DNA of 64,000 bases, taken from NCBI RefSeq assembly GCF_004363235.1, contig NZ_SNYW01000007.1, positions 124,001 through 188,000 on the forward strand. The letters are read 5' to 3'. Below the pieces are notes generated by a model. That model searched no databases, was not told the origin of the DNA, and saw only the letters and a program-made list of their open reading frames with translations. Below, in pieces: positions 7,458 to 16,728 of the stretch (the stretch's first letter is position 1; the number at the start of each line of letters is the position of its first letter). The position numbers were made by a program, and so were the translations under genes. The stretch comes from Dongia mobilis. GTDB taxonomy: Bacteria > Pseudomonadota > Alphaproteobacteria > Dongiales > Dongiaceae.

Positions 7458-8951
7458 TCAGCGCGCCATCTGCCGATCCAGCGGATAGATCGGGCGTGAG
7501 ACATTCCTGTAGGGCAATCGGTCGAGATAAGTGGTGCAGAGCGCGCCGCTGTCGCAAACAATGACTTGGCCGGCGATCGGTTCGAAGGCGGCGCGGAAAT
7601 GCTGCATCGACTTGAGGCCGACTACCGTCTTCGCGGCAGGGTCGATGCCGAAGGCGCGGAATTGTTGCAGATCCAGCATCTGTGCAGGCTCGGTCGTCAC
7701 CAATATCTCTATTCCGTCGACCTGAATAACGGCCGACGGGCCGAAGGAAAGGCGCAATCCACCCACCATCGGCCCATCCCCGGTATAGGCGCCATCGCTG
7801 ACCAGTTTCAGTTCCGCCGTTACGTGCAAAGGTCCACCGCCGAAACGGGGGTCCGTCTTGCCGCCCAGCTGTAGCGAAACCTTGTCACCGACCCTGTGCG
7901 CGCGGAGCTGCTGTGCTACCTCCGGGTCGACCATGGGCCCGAAGGCCGCATCCTCGATGCCGGCTGCCAGCAGGGCCGCCAACAGATTCGTGGAATCGCC
8001 ATAGCCGCCGCCACCGGGATTGTCGGCATAATCGGCAATGATTATCGGCCCCTTGGTACGGGTATAGGCCTTGGCGATGGCAGCAGCTTCCTCGACCGGC
8101 ATGTAGTTGTTGAGGACATCGAAGCGCTTCTGCCAGATGTCGTCCATGATCGATTCGGCGAAGGCGCGATGTTGCGCCTCGTCACCGTCATAGGTCACCA
8201 GCACAGTCGGCCCGACATCGGCGATATCGGCATTACCGAATCCGGCATTTATGCTGACCGCATAGACGCCGGTTTCCTTCTCGTAGGCGACAGCCTCGGC
8301 GACGCGGCTGACCATCGGGCCAATATCGGTACGGCCACCATTGGCCTCGTCAAGCATCGGCCGGTGCGCACGCAAGGTGCGCGGCCGGATTTCACCCTTC
8401 ATGGCACGGTGCAGGATCTCTCCCGCCTGATTGCCTCGCTCACGCATATCGACATGCGGATAGGTCTTGTAGGAGCAGATGATGTTGGCGAGTTCGCACA
8501 TCAACGGAGTCACATTGGCGTGGAGGTCCAGCGTGATGGCGATGGGCATGGTTGGCCCAACGACCTCGCGCAGGCGCCGCAGTAACTCGCCTTCACCATC
8601 CTCGTTGAACTCCGTCACCATGGCGCCGTGGAGGCCCAGCAGGATGCCGCTGAGCTTGTCCTTGTTTTCCATGGCGGCCTTGACAATGGCGCCGCCCAGC
8701 CGGTCAAAGGCATCCCGCGTCACATATCCGGCCGGCTCGGCCGACGCACTCAGCACATGGATGGTTTCCCAACCATGGCGGCGCGCCACGTCCAGGAACC
8801 CGGCCAGCTCGGTATTGGCGTCGCCGCGCTCCCGGATCGCATCAGCTCCGAAGAAGCCGAACCGGTCCATGAAGGAATGATATTCCGTCAGATTACGGTT
8901 GAAGGTGTTGGTCTCGTGAAACCATTCCGCGGTGAGGACGACGAAGGACAT
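7458..8951 (-). CDS. M81-family metallopeptidase (MlrC/microcystinase C type)
   Basis: A 497-residue protein matching the MlrC family in length and motifs: the N-terminal AEWFHETNTFN with the first zinc-ligand region, LHGAMVTE, DLHANVT, YKTYPHVDMRERG, a glycine-rich DNPGGGGYGDSTNLL and the C-terminal MlrC domain. MlrC cleaves linearised microcystin peptides, and most relatives sit beside peptide ABC importers and act on unknown small peptides or D-amino-acid compounds. The ATG at 8951 has GGAG 5 nt upstream. In-frame codons further upstream would run back toward the DppF-type ATPase gene and are rejected. It lies between the ATPases and the PLP decarboxylase of one operon. Confidence 0.9.
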   Translation of the reverse strand: MSFVVLTAEWFHETNTFNRNLTEYHSFMDRFGFFGADAIRERGDANTELAGFLDVARRHGWETIHVLSASAEPAGYVTRDAFDRLGGAIVKAAMENKDKLSGILLGLHGAMVTEFNEDGEGELLRRLREVVGPTMPIAITLDLHANVTPLMCELANIICSYKTYPHVDMRERGNQAGEILHRAMKGEIRPRTLRAHRPMLDEANGGRTDIGPMVSRVAEAVAYEKETGVYAVSINAGFGNADIADVGPTVLVTYDGDEAQHRAFAESIMDDIWQKRFDVLNNYMPVEEAAAIAKAYTRTKGPIIIADYADNPGGGGYGDSTNLLAALLAAGIEDAAFGPMVDPEVAQQLRAHRVGDKVSLQLGGKTDPRFGGGPLHVTAELKLVSDGAYTGDGPMVGGLRLSFGPSAVIQVDGIEILVTTEPAQMLDLQQFRAFGIDPAAKTVVGLKSMQHFRAAFEPIAGQVIVCDSGALCTTYLDRLPYRNVSRPIYPLDRQMAR

Positions 8952-8986
8952 GATCGCTCCGATTGCTGATTGGTATGTGTGACTGG

Positions 8987-9954
<968 letters not shown>

Positions 9955-9958
<4 letters not shown>

Positions 9959-10920
9959 CGCGCAACCCCTGAGTTTTCGGGGAAGTGGCAGGCAAAGAGG
10001 CCGCCATCCATTGCTGCCGATACCGGCACGATGTGGTCGCAGGGAGCGCCGCGCCTTGGGCAGCGCGGGTGGAAGCGACAGCCCGCGGGATAATGCGCGA
10101 CACTGGGCACGGCGCCTGGAATGCCGGTCAGGTTGCCGTGCGCGGTCTCGTCCCGCGGGATGCAGCCGATGAGGGCGCGCGTATAGGGGTGACGTGGCCG
10201 CTCGAAGATCGCGGCGACAGCGTCGCTTTCCGCGACTCGGCCGGCATAGAGGACCACGACCCGGTCGCAAGTCTGCGCGACAACACCCATGTCATGGGTG
10301 ATGAGGATGAGGGCGACGTCGCGCTCGCGGACCAGTTCCACCAGCAGATCGACAATCTGCGCCTGGATGGTGACGTCCAGCGCCGTGGTCGGCTCGTCGG
10401 CGATGATGAGGTCGGGATCGGCCGCCAGCGCCATGGCGATCACGATGCGCTGCTTCATGCCCCCCGACAACTGGTGCGGAAAATGGTGATATATGGTGGC
10501 GGCCTCGGGAATGCGCAGCTGTGCCATGATTTCGATGCTGCGCGCCTGAGCCGCCCTGGCGTCCAGCCCCAGATGCAACATGGAAACCTGGTCGATCTGC
10601 GCGCCAATGCGCATCACCGGGTCGAGCGATGTCATCGGGTTTTGCGTGATGAAGGCGATGCGTCGCCCGCGCAGGCGACGGAACTCGGCCTCCGGCAGGG
10701 TGGCAAGGTCGATACCGTCGAACCGGATGCTGCCCCGCAGGATGCGTCCGCCGATCAGCGGCAGCAGGCCGATAACGGATAGGGCGGTGAGCGACTTGCC
10801 GGAGCCAGATTCGCCGACGATGCCCAGGATCTCGCCCTTGTCGACCGAGAACGAGACCCCGTCCAGCGGACGGATGCCATGGATATCGATGCCCAAATTC
10901 TCGACCGTCAGCAGCGCCAT
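9955..10920 (-). CDS. ABC transporter ATP-binding protein, DppD/OppD type
   Basis: A 321-residue ATPase with Walker [12 protein letters not shown]-loop [12 protein letters not shown], signature [15 protein letters not shown], Walker [13 protein letters not shown] and H-loop THDMG, then the C-terminal oligopeptide-transporter domain with a Cys-rich loop ([14 protein letters not shown]). The start at 10920 follows GGGAGG, which lies inside the last codons of the DppC gene. The in-frame codons further upstream overlap that gene and are not used. It pairs with the DppF-type ATPase encoded immediately downstream. Confidence 0.95.
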
Positions 10921-10924
10921 CTGA

Positions 10925-11809
10925 TCAACCCTCCCGCAGATTGGCGCGGATGTCGAGCGCACGGATGAGTGCATCGCCGAACAGGTTGATCATGACGACG
11001 GTGATGGCGACTGCGAGGCCGGGGAAGACAATAATCCAGGGGGCGGTGAAGATGAGGGCGCTGCCGCTGCTCATCATGGCGCCCCAACTCGGCACCGGCG
11101 GCTGAGCGCCAAGGCCGAAAAAGCCCAGCGTCGCTTCCAGGATGATCGCGTCGCCCGTCGCCAGCATGCCGCAGACGATGACCGGAGCGAGCGCGTTCGG
11201 CATCAGGTGGCGGAAAACAACATGCCCGTGGCTGGCACCCAGACTGAGCGTTGCCTCGATATAGGTCTCGCCCTTCAAGCCCATGATCTGCGCACGGGTG
11301 AGGCGCGTGAACTGTGCCAGATAGGCGATCGCGATGGCCAGCATGGTACTGTGCAGGCCTGGGCCGATGATCGCCACCAGGATGAGGGCGATGAGAATCT
11401 CCGGAAAGGACCAGGACAAGTCGACCGCAGCGGTGACGCCCCGGTCGAACATGCCGCCGAAATAGCCGGCCGCCGCTCCTAGTGCCATGCCGACCAAGAC
11501 CGAGACGCTGATGGCGGTGACAGAGACAGAAAGCGAAGTGCGTGCCCCATACATGATGCGCGACAGCACGTCGCGACCGAACTCGTCGGTGCCGAGCCAG
11601 TTGGCGAGGCTCGGCGGCCGGTTCGCGAGGGGAAGCGCCTGCTGGTCGAAGGGATAGGGGGTGATCCAGGGGGCGGTAAGGGCGATCAGGACGAGCACCA
11701 GCAGATAGGCACCCGCCACGCCACCCTTCGGGGTCAACAGCACCTTGCCGGCCAGCGAACGGCGGAAGGTCAGCCAGAAGTGATCATGCGGTGCGGTGGC
11801 GGCGGTCAT
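10925..11809 (-). CDS. ABC transporter permease, DppC type
   Basis: A 294-residue inner-membrane permease. A first hydrophobic segment (AYLLVLVLIALTAPW) is followed by the family signature LGTDEFGRDVLSR, five further hydrophobic stretches and the ATPase-contact loop SLGASHGHVVFRHLMPN. The start at 11809 is the first ATG that does not run into the DppB gene. It lies 10 bp downstream of the DppB stop and 4 bp upstream of the DppD start, so it is tightly packed in the operon. Confidence 0.94.
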   Translation of the reverse strand: MTAATAPHDHFWLTFRRSLAGKVLLTPKGGVAGAYLLVLVLIALTAPWITPYPFDQQALPLANRPPSLANWLGTDEFGRDVLSRIMYGARTSLSVSVTAISVSVLVGMALGAAAGYFGGMFDRGVTAAVDLSWSFPEILIALILVAIIGPGLHSTMLAIAIAYLAQFTRLTRAQIMGLKGETYIEATLSLGASHGHVVFRHLMPNALAPVIVCGMLATGDAIILEATLGFFGLGAQPPVPSWGAMMSSGSALIFTAPWIIVFPGLAVAITVVMINLFGDALIRALDIRANLREG

Positions 11810-11819
11810 GGCTTTGCTC

Positions 11820-12746
11820 TTACGACATGGAGTGGCGGATGCGCGGGTCCATCGCCGCCTGCACCAGATCACCCACCAGCGTTCCCAGCATGACCGCGAT
11901 CGCCAGCATCAGCAGGCAGCCCTGCATCACCGGGTAGTCGTGTTGGCTCAGCGCCTTGATGAGCAAGGTGCCGAGGCCGGGTCGTGCGAAGACATACTCG
12001 ACAGTGACGGCGCCGCCCAGGATCCAGCCGATGCGCAGGCCCAGGATGGTTACCACCGGCATCAGCGCATGGTGCAGCACATGGCGCAGCTGGATGCGCC
12101 GCCTGGGCAGGCCCTTGGCGTGCAGCAGCAGCACGAAATCCTTCTGCGCCGTCTCCAGCATGGCCACGCGCGTGACGCGTGCGACCAACGCCGTGCCGCC
12201 GAGGCCGATGGTCAGCACGGGCAGAATGAGTGCCTCCCAGGAGCGGGCGCCAGAGACCGGCAGCCAGCCGAGTTGAACCGAGAAAAGTAGGATCAGCAGG
12301 AGGCCCAGCCAGAAGCTTGGCAGCGTCGAGCCCAGGAGGATGCCGCCCATGACAACCTGATCGAGCTTGCTGTCCTTGTACATGGCGGCCAGCGTACCTA
12401 CCGAAATGCCGAGGATGGTAGAGAAGAGCAAGGCGCAGCCACTCAGCGCCAGGCTGTAGGGGATATTCTGCGCGATGAGGTCGGCGACCGGCCGTCGCAT
12501 GACGATGGCATTGCCGAAATCGCCCTGCAGCAGGTTCGTCAGCCAGATCACGTATTGTTCATGGAGCGGCTTGTCGAGGCCGTAGCGGGCCGCAATGACG
12601 GCCTTCTGTTCTGGTGTCGAGCCGATCCGGACGAGATTGTCGACCGGGTCGCCCGGCACCATGTGGATGATCAGAAAGATGACGATCGAGATCGTGAAGA
12701 AGACCGGGAGCAGCAGCAGCAATCGTTTGATGGCATAGCTCAGCAT
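11820..12746 (-). CDS. ABC transporter permease, DppB type
   Basis: A 308-residue permease beginning directly with its first helix (AIKRLLLLLPVFFTISIV), followed by the DppB motif HMVPGDPVDNL, a QGDFGNAIVMRRPV loop and the EAA contact region LLHAKGLPRRRIQLRHVLHH. Length and layout are typical. It lies 34 bp after the binding-protein gene. Together with the DppC protein it forms the channel for the solute captured by that binding protein. Confidence 0.95.
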   Translation of the reverse strand: MLSYAIKRLLLLLPVFFTISIVIFLIIHMVPGDPVDNLVRIGSTPEQKAVIAARYGLDKPLHEQYVIWLTNLLQGDFGNAIVMRRPVADLIAQNIPYSLALSGCALLFSTILGISVGTLAAMYKDSKLDQVVMGGILLGSTLPSFWLGLLLILLFSVQLGWLPVSGARSWEALILPVLTIGLGGTALVARVTRVAMLETAQKDFVLLLHAKGLPRRRIQLRHVLHHALMPVVTILGLRIGWILGGAVTVEYVFARPGLGTLLIKALSQHDYPVMQGCLLMLAIAVMLGTLVGDLVQAAMDPRIRHSMS

Positions 12747-12780
12747 CCCGGCCTTCTCCCCGTAACCCGATCGATCCTGC

Positions 12781-14382
12781 CTACTCGACGACTTCCATGT
12801 CGAGGATCGAGATTGCTTCGATCTGCGGCGCCATGATCTTTTCCGGCAGCTTCAGGCGCTCGTTGTTGTAGCCAATGTTCTGCACCGGCTGGTAGATCGG
12901 TGCGAACACGAACTGCGACAGCAGGTACTCGTGGTACTCTTTGAAGTTGGCGATTCGCTCGTCCAGCGTCCTTGATGCGGTCATTGCCTTCTTGTTTAGT
13001 TCCTCTGACTTCGGGTCTTTCCACATCGAGACGTTGGGATAACCCAGGCGCTCGCCGCTGAAGAACCAGTCGAGAATGTCCGAATTGTTCCAGCTGTACG
13101 AACGCACGGCCAGTTGGTGCTCGTTCTTCTTGTACTGGTCGCGGATGGCGCTGGAATCGAACACCGTGATCTCGGCATTCATGCCGACCGCCTTCAACTG
13201 CGCCTGCACTGCTTCAGTCATGCGCTTGAACTCGGTGTCGGACTGGGTCCACAGCTTCACGGTGAGTGGCTTGCCGTCCTTAGCGCGAATGCCGTCATCG
13301 CCCATCTTCCAACCCGCCTCGTCGAACGCTTTGTTGGCGCGGTCCGGGTCGTAGCTGATGTTGAACTTCGGATCGACCTGTGATTCCGGCAGTGCGCTGA
13401 TCAGGAGGTTGTGGGCCTCCGAGCCGATGCCGCCATAGATGCTTTCGAGGATTTCTTTCTGGTTGACGGCAAAGGCCGTCGCCTCGCGCACCTTGATATC
13501 GGTGAATGGTTCCGCGGTAACGTTGATCGGCATGTAGGCTACATCAAGACCGGGCAGGGTCACCACGGTAACGTTGCTCTCCTTGTTGAGCTCGCCGACG
13601 AAATCGGTCGGCACGGACAGCAGCAGATCGACCCCGCCCGTCTTCAACTCCAGGAAGGCGGTCGATTGCTCGGCGATCTCGCGCATCGTCAGGCGCTCGA
13701 TCTTGGCCGGGCCCCTGTTGGCCGACAGCTCCGAGCCCCAGGTATAGTCCTCGTTTCGGACCAGCACAGTCTCCTGGCCAACGGCAAAGCTTTCCAGCTT
13801 GAACGGGCCGGTGCCGATGGCCGAGGTGACGCCGTAATCGTCACCCAGCTCCTGATAGATCTTGGGGTGCGGAATGCCCATGAACACGCTCGAGAAGTTG
13901 TAGAGCAGGTTAGGGTCTGGATGCTTCATGGTGAGCTTCACGGTGTATTCGTCGACCACCTCGACCTTGGCGACGGCGCCTACCAGGTATTCGTTGTCGG
14001 TGCCGGCGAAGAGCGGAATCCAGTCCGCCACGGTTTGGGCATTGAATGGATCGCCGTTATGGAAGCTGACACCCTGGCGCAGCTTGAAGACCCACTCCAT
14101 CCCGTCCGGCGCCTCGGTCCAGGATTCAGCCAAATGCGGCTTGTAGTTCTGGTCGGCATCCTGCACCACCAGCCGGTCATAGAGCAGCGAGGTGGCGACG
14201 TTCAGCATCGACGCCTTGATCGGATTGTAGGTTGGCGCGCCGACCTCGTTTGAGCCCATGACAAAGACGGCTTCCTGCGACCAGGCCGGCATGGTGACGC
14301 CGATCGTGCCGAGCCCGGTCAGCAGCGACACGCCGCCGGCCAGCAAAGCTTTGCGAAATAATCCCTTCAAGACAGCCTCCAT
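12781..14382 (-). CDS. Periplasmic substrate-binding protein, family 5
   Basis: A 533-residue solute-binding protein of the SBP_bac_5 family. It has an N-terminal signal peptide (LFRKALLAGGVSLLTGLG, cleavage after about residue 35) and the family segments MEWVFKLRQGVSFHNGDPF and GTGPFKLE. The start is uncertain. The ATG at 14382 has no Shine-Dalgarno sequence before it (ACAAACAACA), whereas a TTG at 14370 has GGAGG 5 nt upstream, and that GGAGG is made by codons 2-3 of the longer form. Either start leaves the signal peptide intact. It lies 41 bp downstream of the RpiR regulator and heads the transporter genes. Confidence 0.93.
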   Translation of the reverse strand: MEAVLKGLFRKALLAGGVSLLTGLGTIGVTMPAWSQEAVFVMGSNEVGAPTYNPIKASMLNVATSLLYDRLVVQDADQNYKPHLAESWTEAPDGMEWVFKLRQGVSFHNGDPFNAQTVADWIPLFAGTDNEYLVGAVAKVEVVDEYTVKLTMKHPDPNLLYNFSSVFMGIPHPKIYQELGDDYGVTSAIGTGPFKLESFAVGQETVLVRNEDYTWGSELSANRGPAKIERLTMREIAEQSTAFLELKTGGVDLLLSVPTDFVGELNKESNVTVVTLPGLDVAYMPINVTAEPFTDIKVREATAFAVNQKEILESIYGGIGSEAHNLLISALPESQVDPKFNISYDPDRANKAFDEAGWKMGDDGIRAKDGKPLTVKLWTQSDTEFKRMTEAVQAQLKAVGMNAEITVFDSSAIRDQYKKNEHQLAVRSYSWNNSDILDWFFSGERLGYPNVSMWKDPKSEELNKKAMTASRTLDERIANFKEYHEYLLSQFVFAPIYQPVQNIGYNNERLKLPEKIMAPQIEAISILDMEVVE

Positions 14383-14423
14383 TGTTGTTTGTTGCCGTTT
14401 GGTCGGAAGGTGTAATCCGCCGC

Positions 14424-15302
14424 CTATTCCAGCGGGCCGGATGAATCGCCGACATACCCGGTAAACCAGCTATAGAGGGCGGAGACCTCGTCCATGCGTG
14501 TCTCGACGGCTGGGCCCAGCTCGCTGAAGATACTGTTGATCAGCAGGCTGATCAGGCTCGCCATTGGCGCGGTTGAATCCCAGAACTGGTTGGTACCGGT
14601 TGGCACGACGAACATTTCGTCGACCAGGTCGTGGCCCCAATCGCAGTATGGATCGGTGATGAGAGTGGTTGGGACACCGGCGTTGCGTGCTTCCGCGGCC
14701 AGCAGTCGCGCCAGGCGCGAATAGCGCCTTGCCTCGATCAGCACGAGGGCCGGCTTCCGCCGCTTTCCGGCGAGTACCTCCGAGAAGTTGCCATTGGCAA
14801 GGTCAAGGAGATGCACACCGTCGCGCAGATATTGCAGCTGGTGGGCGAGGTAGGCTGCCAGGCCGCGTTCGGTCTGGAAGCCGGTGATATAGATGTCGGA
14901 CGCGGTCGATAGCCGTTTTACGGCGCGCTTCCATTCCCGGCTATGTGCCAGCTCGTAATTGCTGACGAGGGCCGCGATCTCCAGCTCCAAGCCGCGAGCC
15001 AGTTCATCATCGCCCTTCCGGCTGCGCTCGCGATAGTCCCGAAGCCGGTCACCGATCAGCCAGGGCCGGTCGCCGAGTTCGGTGCCGAGATCGGCCTTCA
15101 ATGCCTTGAAATGTCGATAGCCGATGGTGCGGCAAAAGCGGCCGACAGACGGTTCGCTGACCCCCACCTTTTCGGCCAGTGTCGCGGCGGTCTCGAAGGG
15201 CAGGCCGTTCATGTTCGCCAGCATGTAGCTGGCGATGGCCTTTTCGGTCTTGGTTGCCTCGGCGAGGCAGGCGTTCAGCCGCGCGCGCACGGTATTGCTC
15301 AA
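14424..15302 (-). CDS. RpiR/MurR-family transcriptional regulator
   Basis: A 292-residue regulator with an N-terminal HTH_6 domain (residues 1-77, recognition region TLAEKVGVSEPSVGRFCRTI) and a C-terminal SIS domain (about 120-250). SIS domains usually sense a phosphosugar, although RpiR members also sit beside amino-acid and peptide transport operons. It is the first gene of the 9.3-kb minus-strand unit that ends with the PLP decarboxylase, so it probably regulates itself and the operon. Direct repeats 70-110 bp upstream may be its binding sites. Confidence 0.92.
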   Translation of the reverse strand: MSNTVRARLNACLAEATKTEKAIASYMLANMNGLPFETAATLAEKVGVSEPSVGRFCRTIGYRHFKALKADLGTELGDRPWLIGDRLRDYRERSRKGDDELARGLELEIAALVSNYELAHSREWKRAVKRLSTASDIYITGFQTERGLAAYLAHQLQYLRDGVHLLDLANGNFSEVLAGKRRKPALVLIEARRYSRLARLLAAEARNAGVPTTLITDPYCDWGHDLVDEMFVVPTGTNQFWDSTAPMASLISLLINSIFSELGPAVETRMDEVSALYSWFTGYVGDSSGPLE

Positions 15303-15373
15303 GGAAGATCCCCGTCCGGTAAAGCCTGCCAGTAAGATCGGGTCTTGCCGCCCGCGTTTTCCTATCGTTGATA

Positions 15374-15412
15374 GTTTTCTGTCAGCAAGTCAATAAGGAA
15401 TGTTTTCTGTCA
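15374..15412. promoter_or_regulatory. Direct repeat upstream of rpiR operon
   Basis: GTTTTCTGTCA occurs twice, at 15374-15384 and 15402-15412, 28 bp apart (TGACAGAAAAC on the coding strand of the RpiR gene), in an otherwise unremarkable AT-richer gap (15303-15459). A TTGACT hexamer lies between the copies on the minus strand. Possible operator for the RpiR protein or another regulator. Confidence 0.45.
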
Positions 15413-15459
15413 TTTTGTGGCGGGGATGTTCCGCGCCGATCCCGGCGTGGGCGGAAATG

Positions 15460-16644
15460 TCAGCGGCAGAGGGTGACGCGCAGCGAGGTTGGGGCGCGGA
15501 ACTCCCAGCCGCGGAACAGCGGCGGGTTGGCGGGATCGAGGGCGATCTCGCGGCAGCCTTCGATCAGCACGCGCAGGGCGGTGATCACCTGCGCGCGGGC
15601 GAACCAGCGCCCGGAGCAGAAATGCTGGCCAAAGCCGAAGGCGGCATGCGGCCCCTCGTCGCGGAAAAGATTGTAGGCATCGGGCTCGGCGAAGCGCGCC
15701 TCGTCGCGGCTGGCAGAGGAAACGAGGGCGCCGACCGCGGCACCCGCCGGGATGAAGGCGCCGCCCAGTTCGATACCCTGAGTCGCCTGCCGCGTCTGCG
15801 TGCCGATCGGTGCTACCCAGCGCAGACCCTCGTCCACCGCGCGCGGCAGCAGGTTGGCGAGGTCGCCGCGCAGCGCCGCGAACTGCGCCGGGTTCTGCAA
15901 CAGCCCGACCAGCACGGAGCCGGCGCCGTGTCCCGGCTCCTGCATACCGCCCAGCAACGTCACTTTCACCGTCGGCAGCAGCAATTCGCGCGGCCGTGTC
16001 CTCCCCGCCGGCATGCCGTCGTGCAACATGCGCGACAGCGCCGAATCATCCGGCTGCCGTTCCAGCCGCTCGAAGATCCGCTCGGCGACCGCACTGATCT
16101 CGGCGCTGACTGCATCGCCGATCTTCTGCCGTTCCGGGTCGTTCTCGAAATTGATGGCGCCTTGGGCGAGGCCGTAGAACCAGCGCCTGAGTGTCGGCAT
16201 GTCGATGTCATGGAAGCCGAATGAGCGCGCAAGGCTCAGAGTCGAGATCGGTTCGAAATACTCCGCCATCAGGTCGCCGCCGCCCTTCGCCAGCAGCGGC
16301 GCCAGATATTTCTCGGCGATCGGCCGCACCAGATCGTCGATATAGAGGGCGACGGCCTTGGGCTTGTATTTGGGATCGATGCCGGCCCGCAACTCCTTGT
16401 GCACCGGCCCGTCGGTGGTGAGAATTGTTGGCTTGCCGAAGGTCCGCTCGACCGGCGAGGTATTCACTTCCGCCGTGAACAGATGCGGAGATTTCGCGAC
16501 GAATTCCACGTCGCTCCAGCGCGTCACCAGCCAGATGTTGACCGCCGGCACATAGGCCACCGGTGCCTCCCGCCGCATGCGGGCATAGATCGGGTAGGGA
16601 TCGGTCTCCAATTCGACGACGGTGATCTTTTCGGCAAAGCCCAT
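15460..16644 (-). CDS. Cytochrome P450 with atypical I-helix
   Basis: A 394-residue soluble bacterial P450 monooxygenase. The heme-ligand loop is FGFGQHFCSG with Cys343, and the K-helix ExxR is EGLR. The I-helix reads LLGGMQEPGHG, so the usual acidic-Thr pair of AGxDTT that delivers protons is replaced by Glu-Pro, as in some proteobacterial P450 subfamilies. There is no membrane anchor. It lies 84 bp downstream of the amino-acid permease in the same direction, and an inverted repeat lies between them. If read through from the permease promoter it would belong to the MarR-controlled catabolic island. The substrate is unknown. Ferredoxin and reductase genes at 27.3-28.9 kb could supply electrons. 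Confidence 0.93.
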   Translation of the reverse strand: MGFAEKITVVELETDPYPIYARMRREAPVAYVPAVNIWLVTRWSDVEFVAKSPHLFTAEVNTSPVERTFGKPTILTTDGPVHKELRAGIDPKYKPKAVALYIDDLVRPIAEKYLAPLLAKGGGDLMAEYFEPISTLSLARSFGFHDIDMPTLRRWFYGLAQGAINFENDPERQKIGDAVSAEISAVAERIFERLERQPDDSALSRMLHDGMPAGRTRPRELLLPTVKVTLLGGMQEPGHGAGSVLVGLLQNPAQFAALRGDLANLLPRAVDEGLRWVAPIGTQTRQATQGIELGGAFIPAGAAVGALVSSASRDEARFAEPDAYNLFRDEGPHAAFGFGQHFCSGRWFARAQVITALRVLIEGCREIALDPANPPLFRGWEFRAPTSLRVTLCR

Positions 16645-16671
16645 GGCTAACTCTTGGATCGGAAGAGAAGA

Positions 16672-16697
16672 GGGGCGGAACCTCTCAGTTCCGCCCC
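16672..16697 (-). terminator. Intergenic hairpin between permease and P450
   Basis: The perfect 10-bp arms GGGGCGGAAC and GTTCCGCCCC have a 6-nt loop. On the minus strand it is followed by a pyrimidine-rich TCTTCTCTTCC stretch rather than a clean T-run. It could terminate, attenuate or protect the permease message ahead of the P450 gene. Confidence 0.5.
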
Positions 16698-16728
16698 GCT
16701 CAGTTGCCTTATCTCTGTTGCGTCCCGT

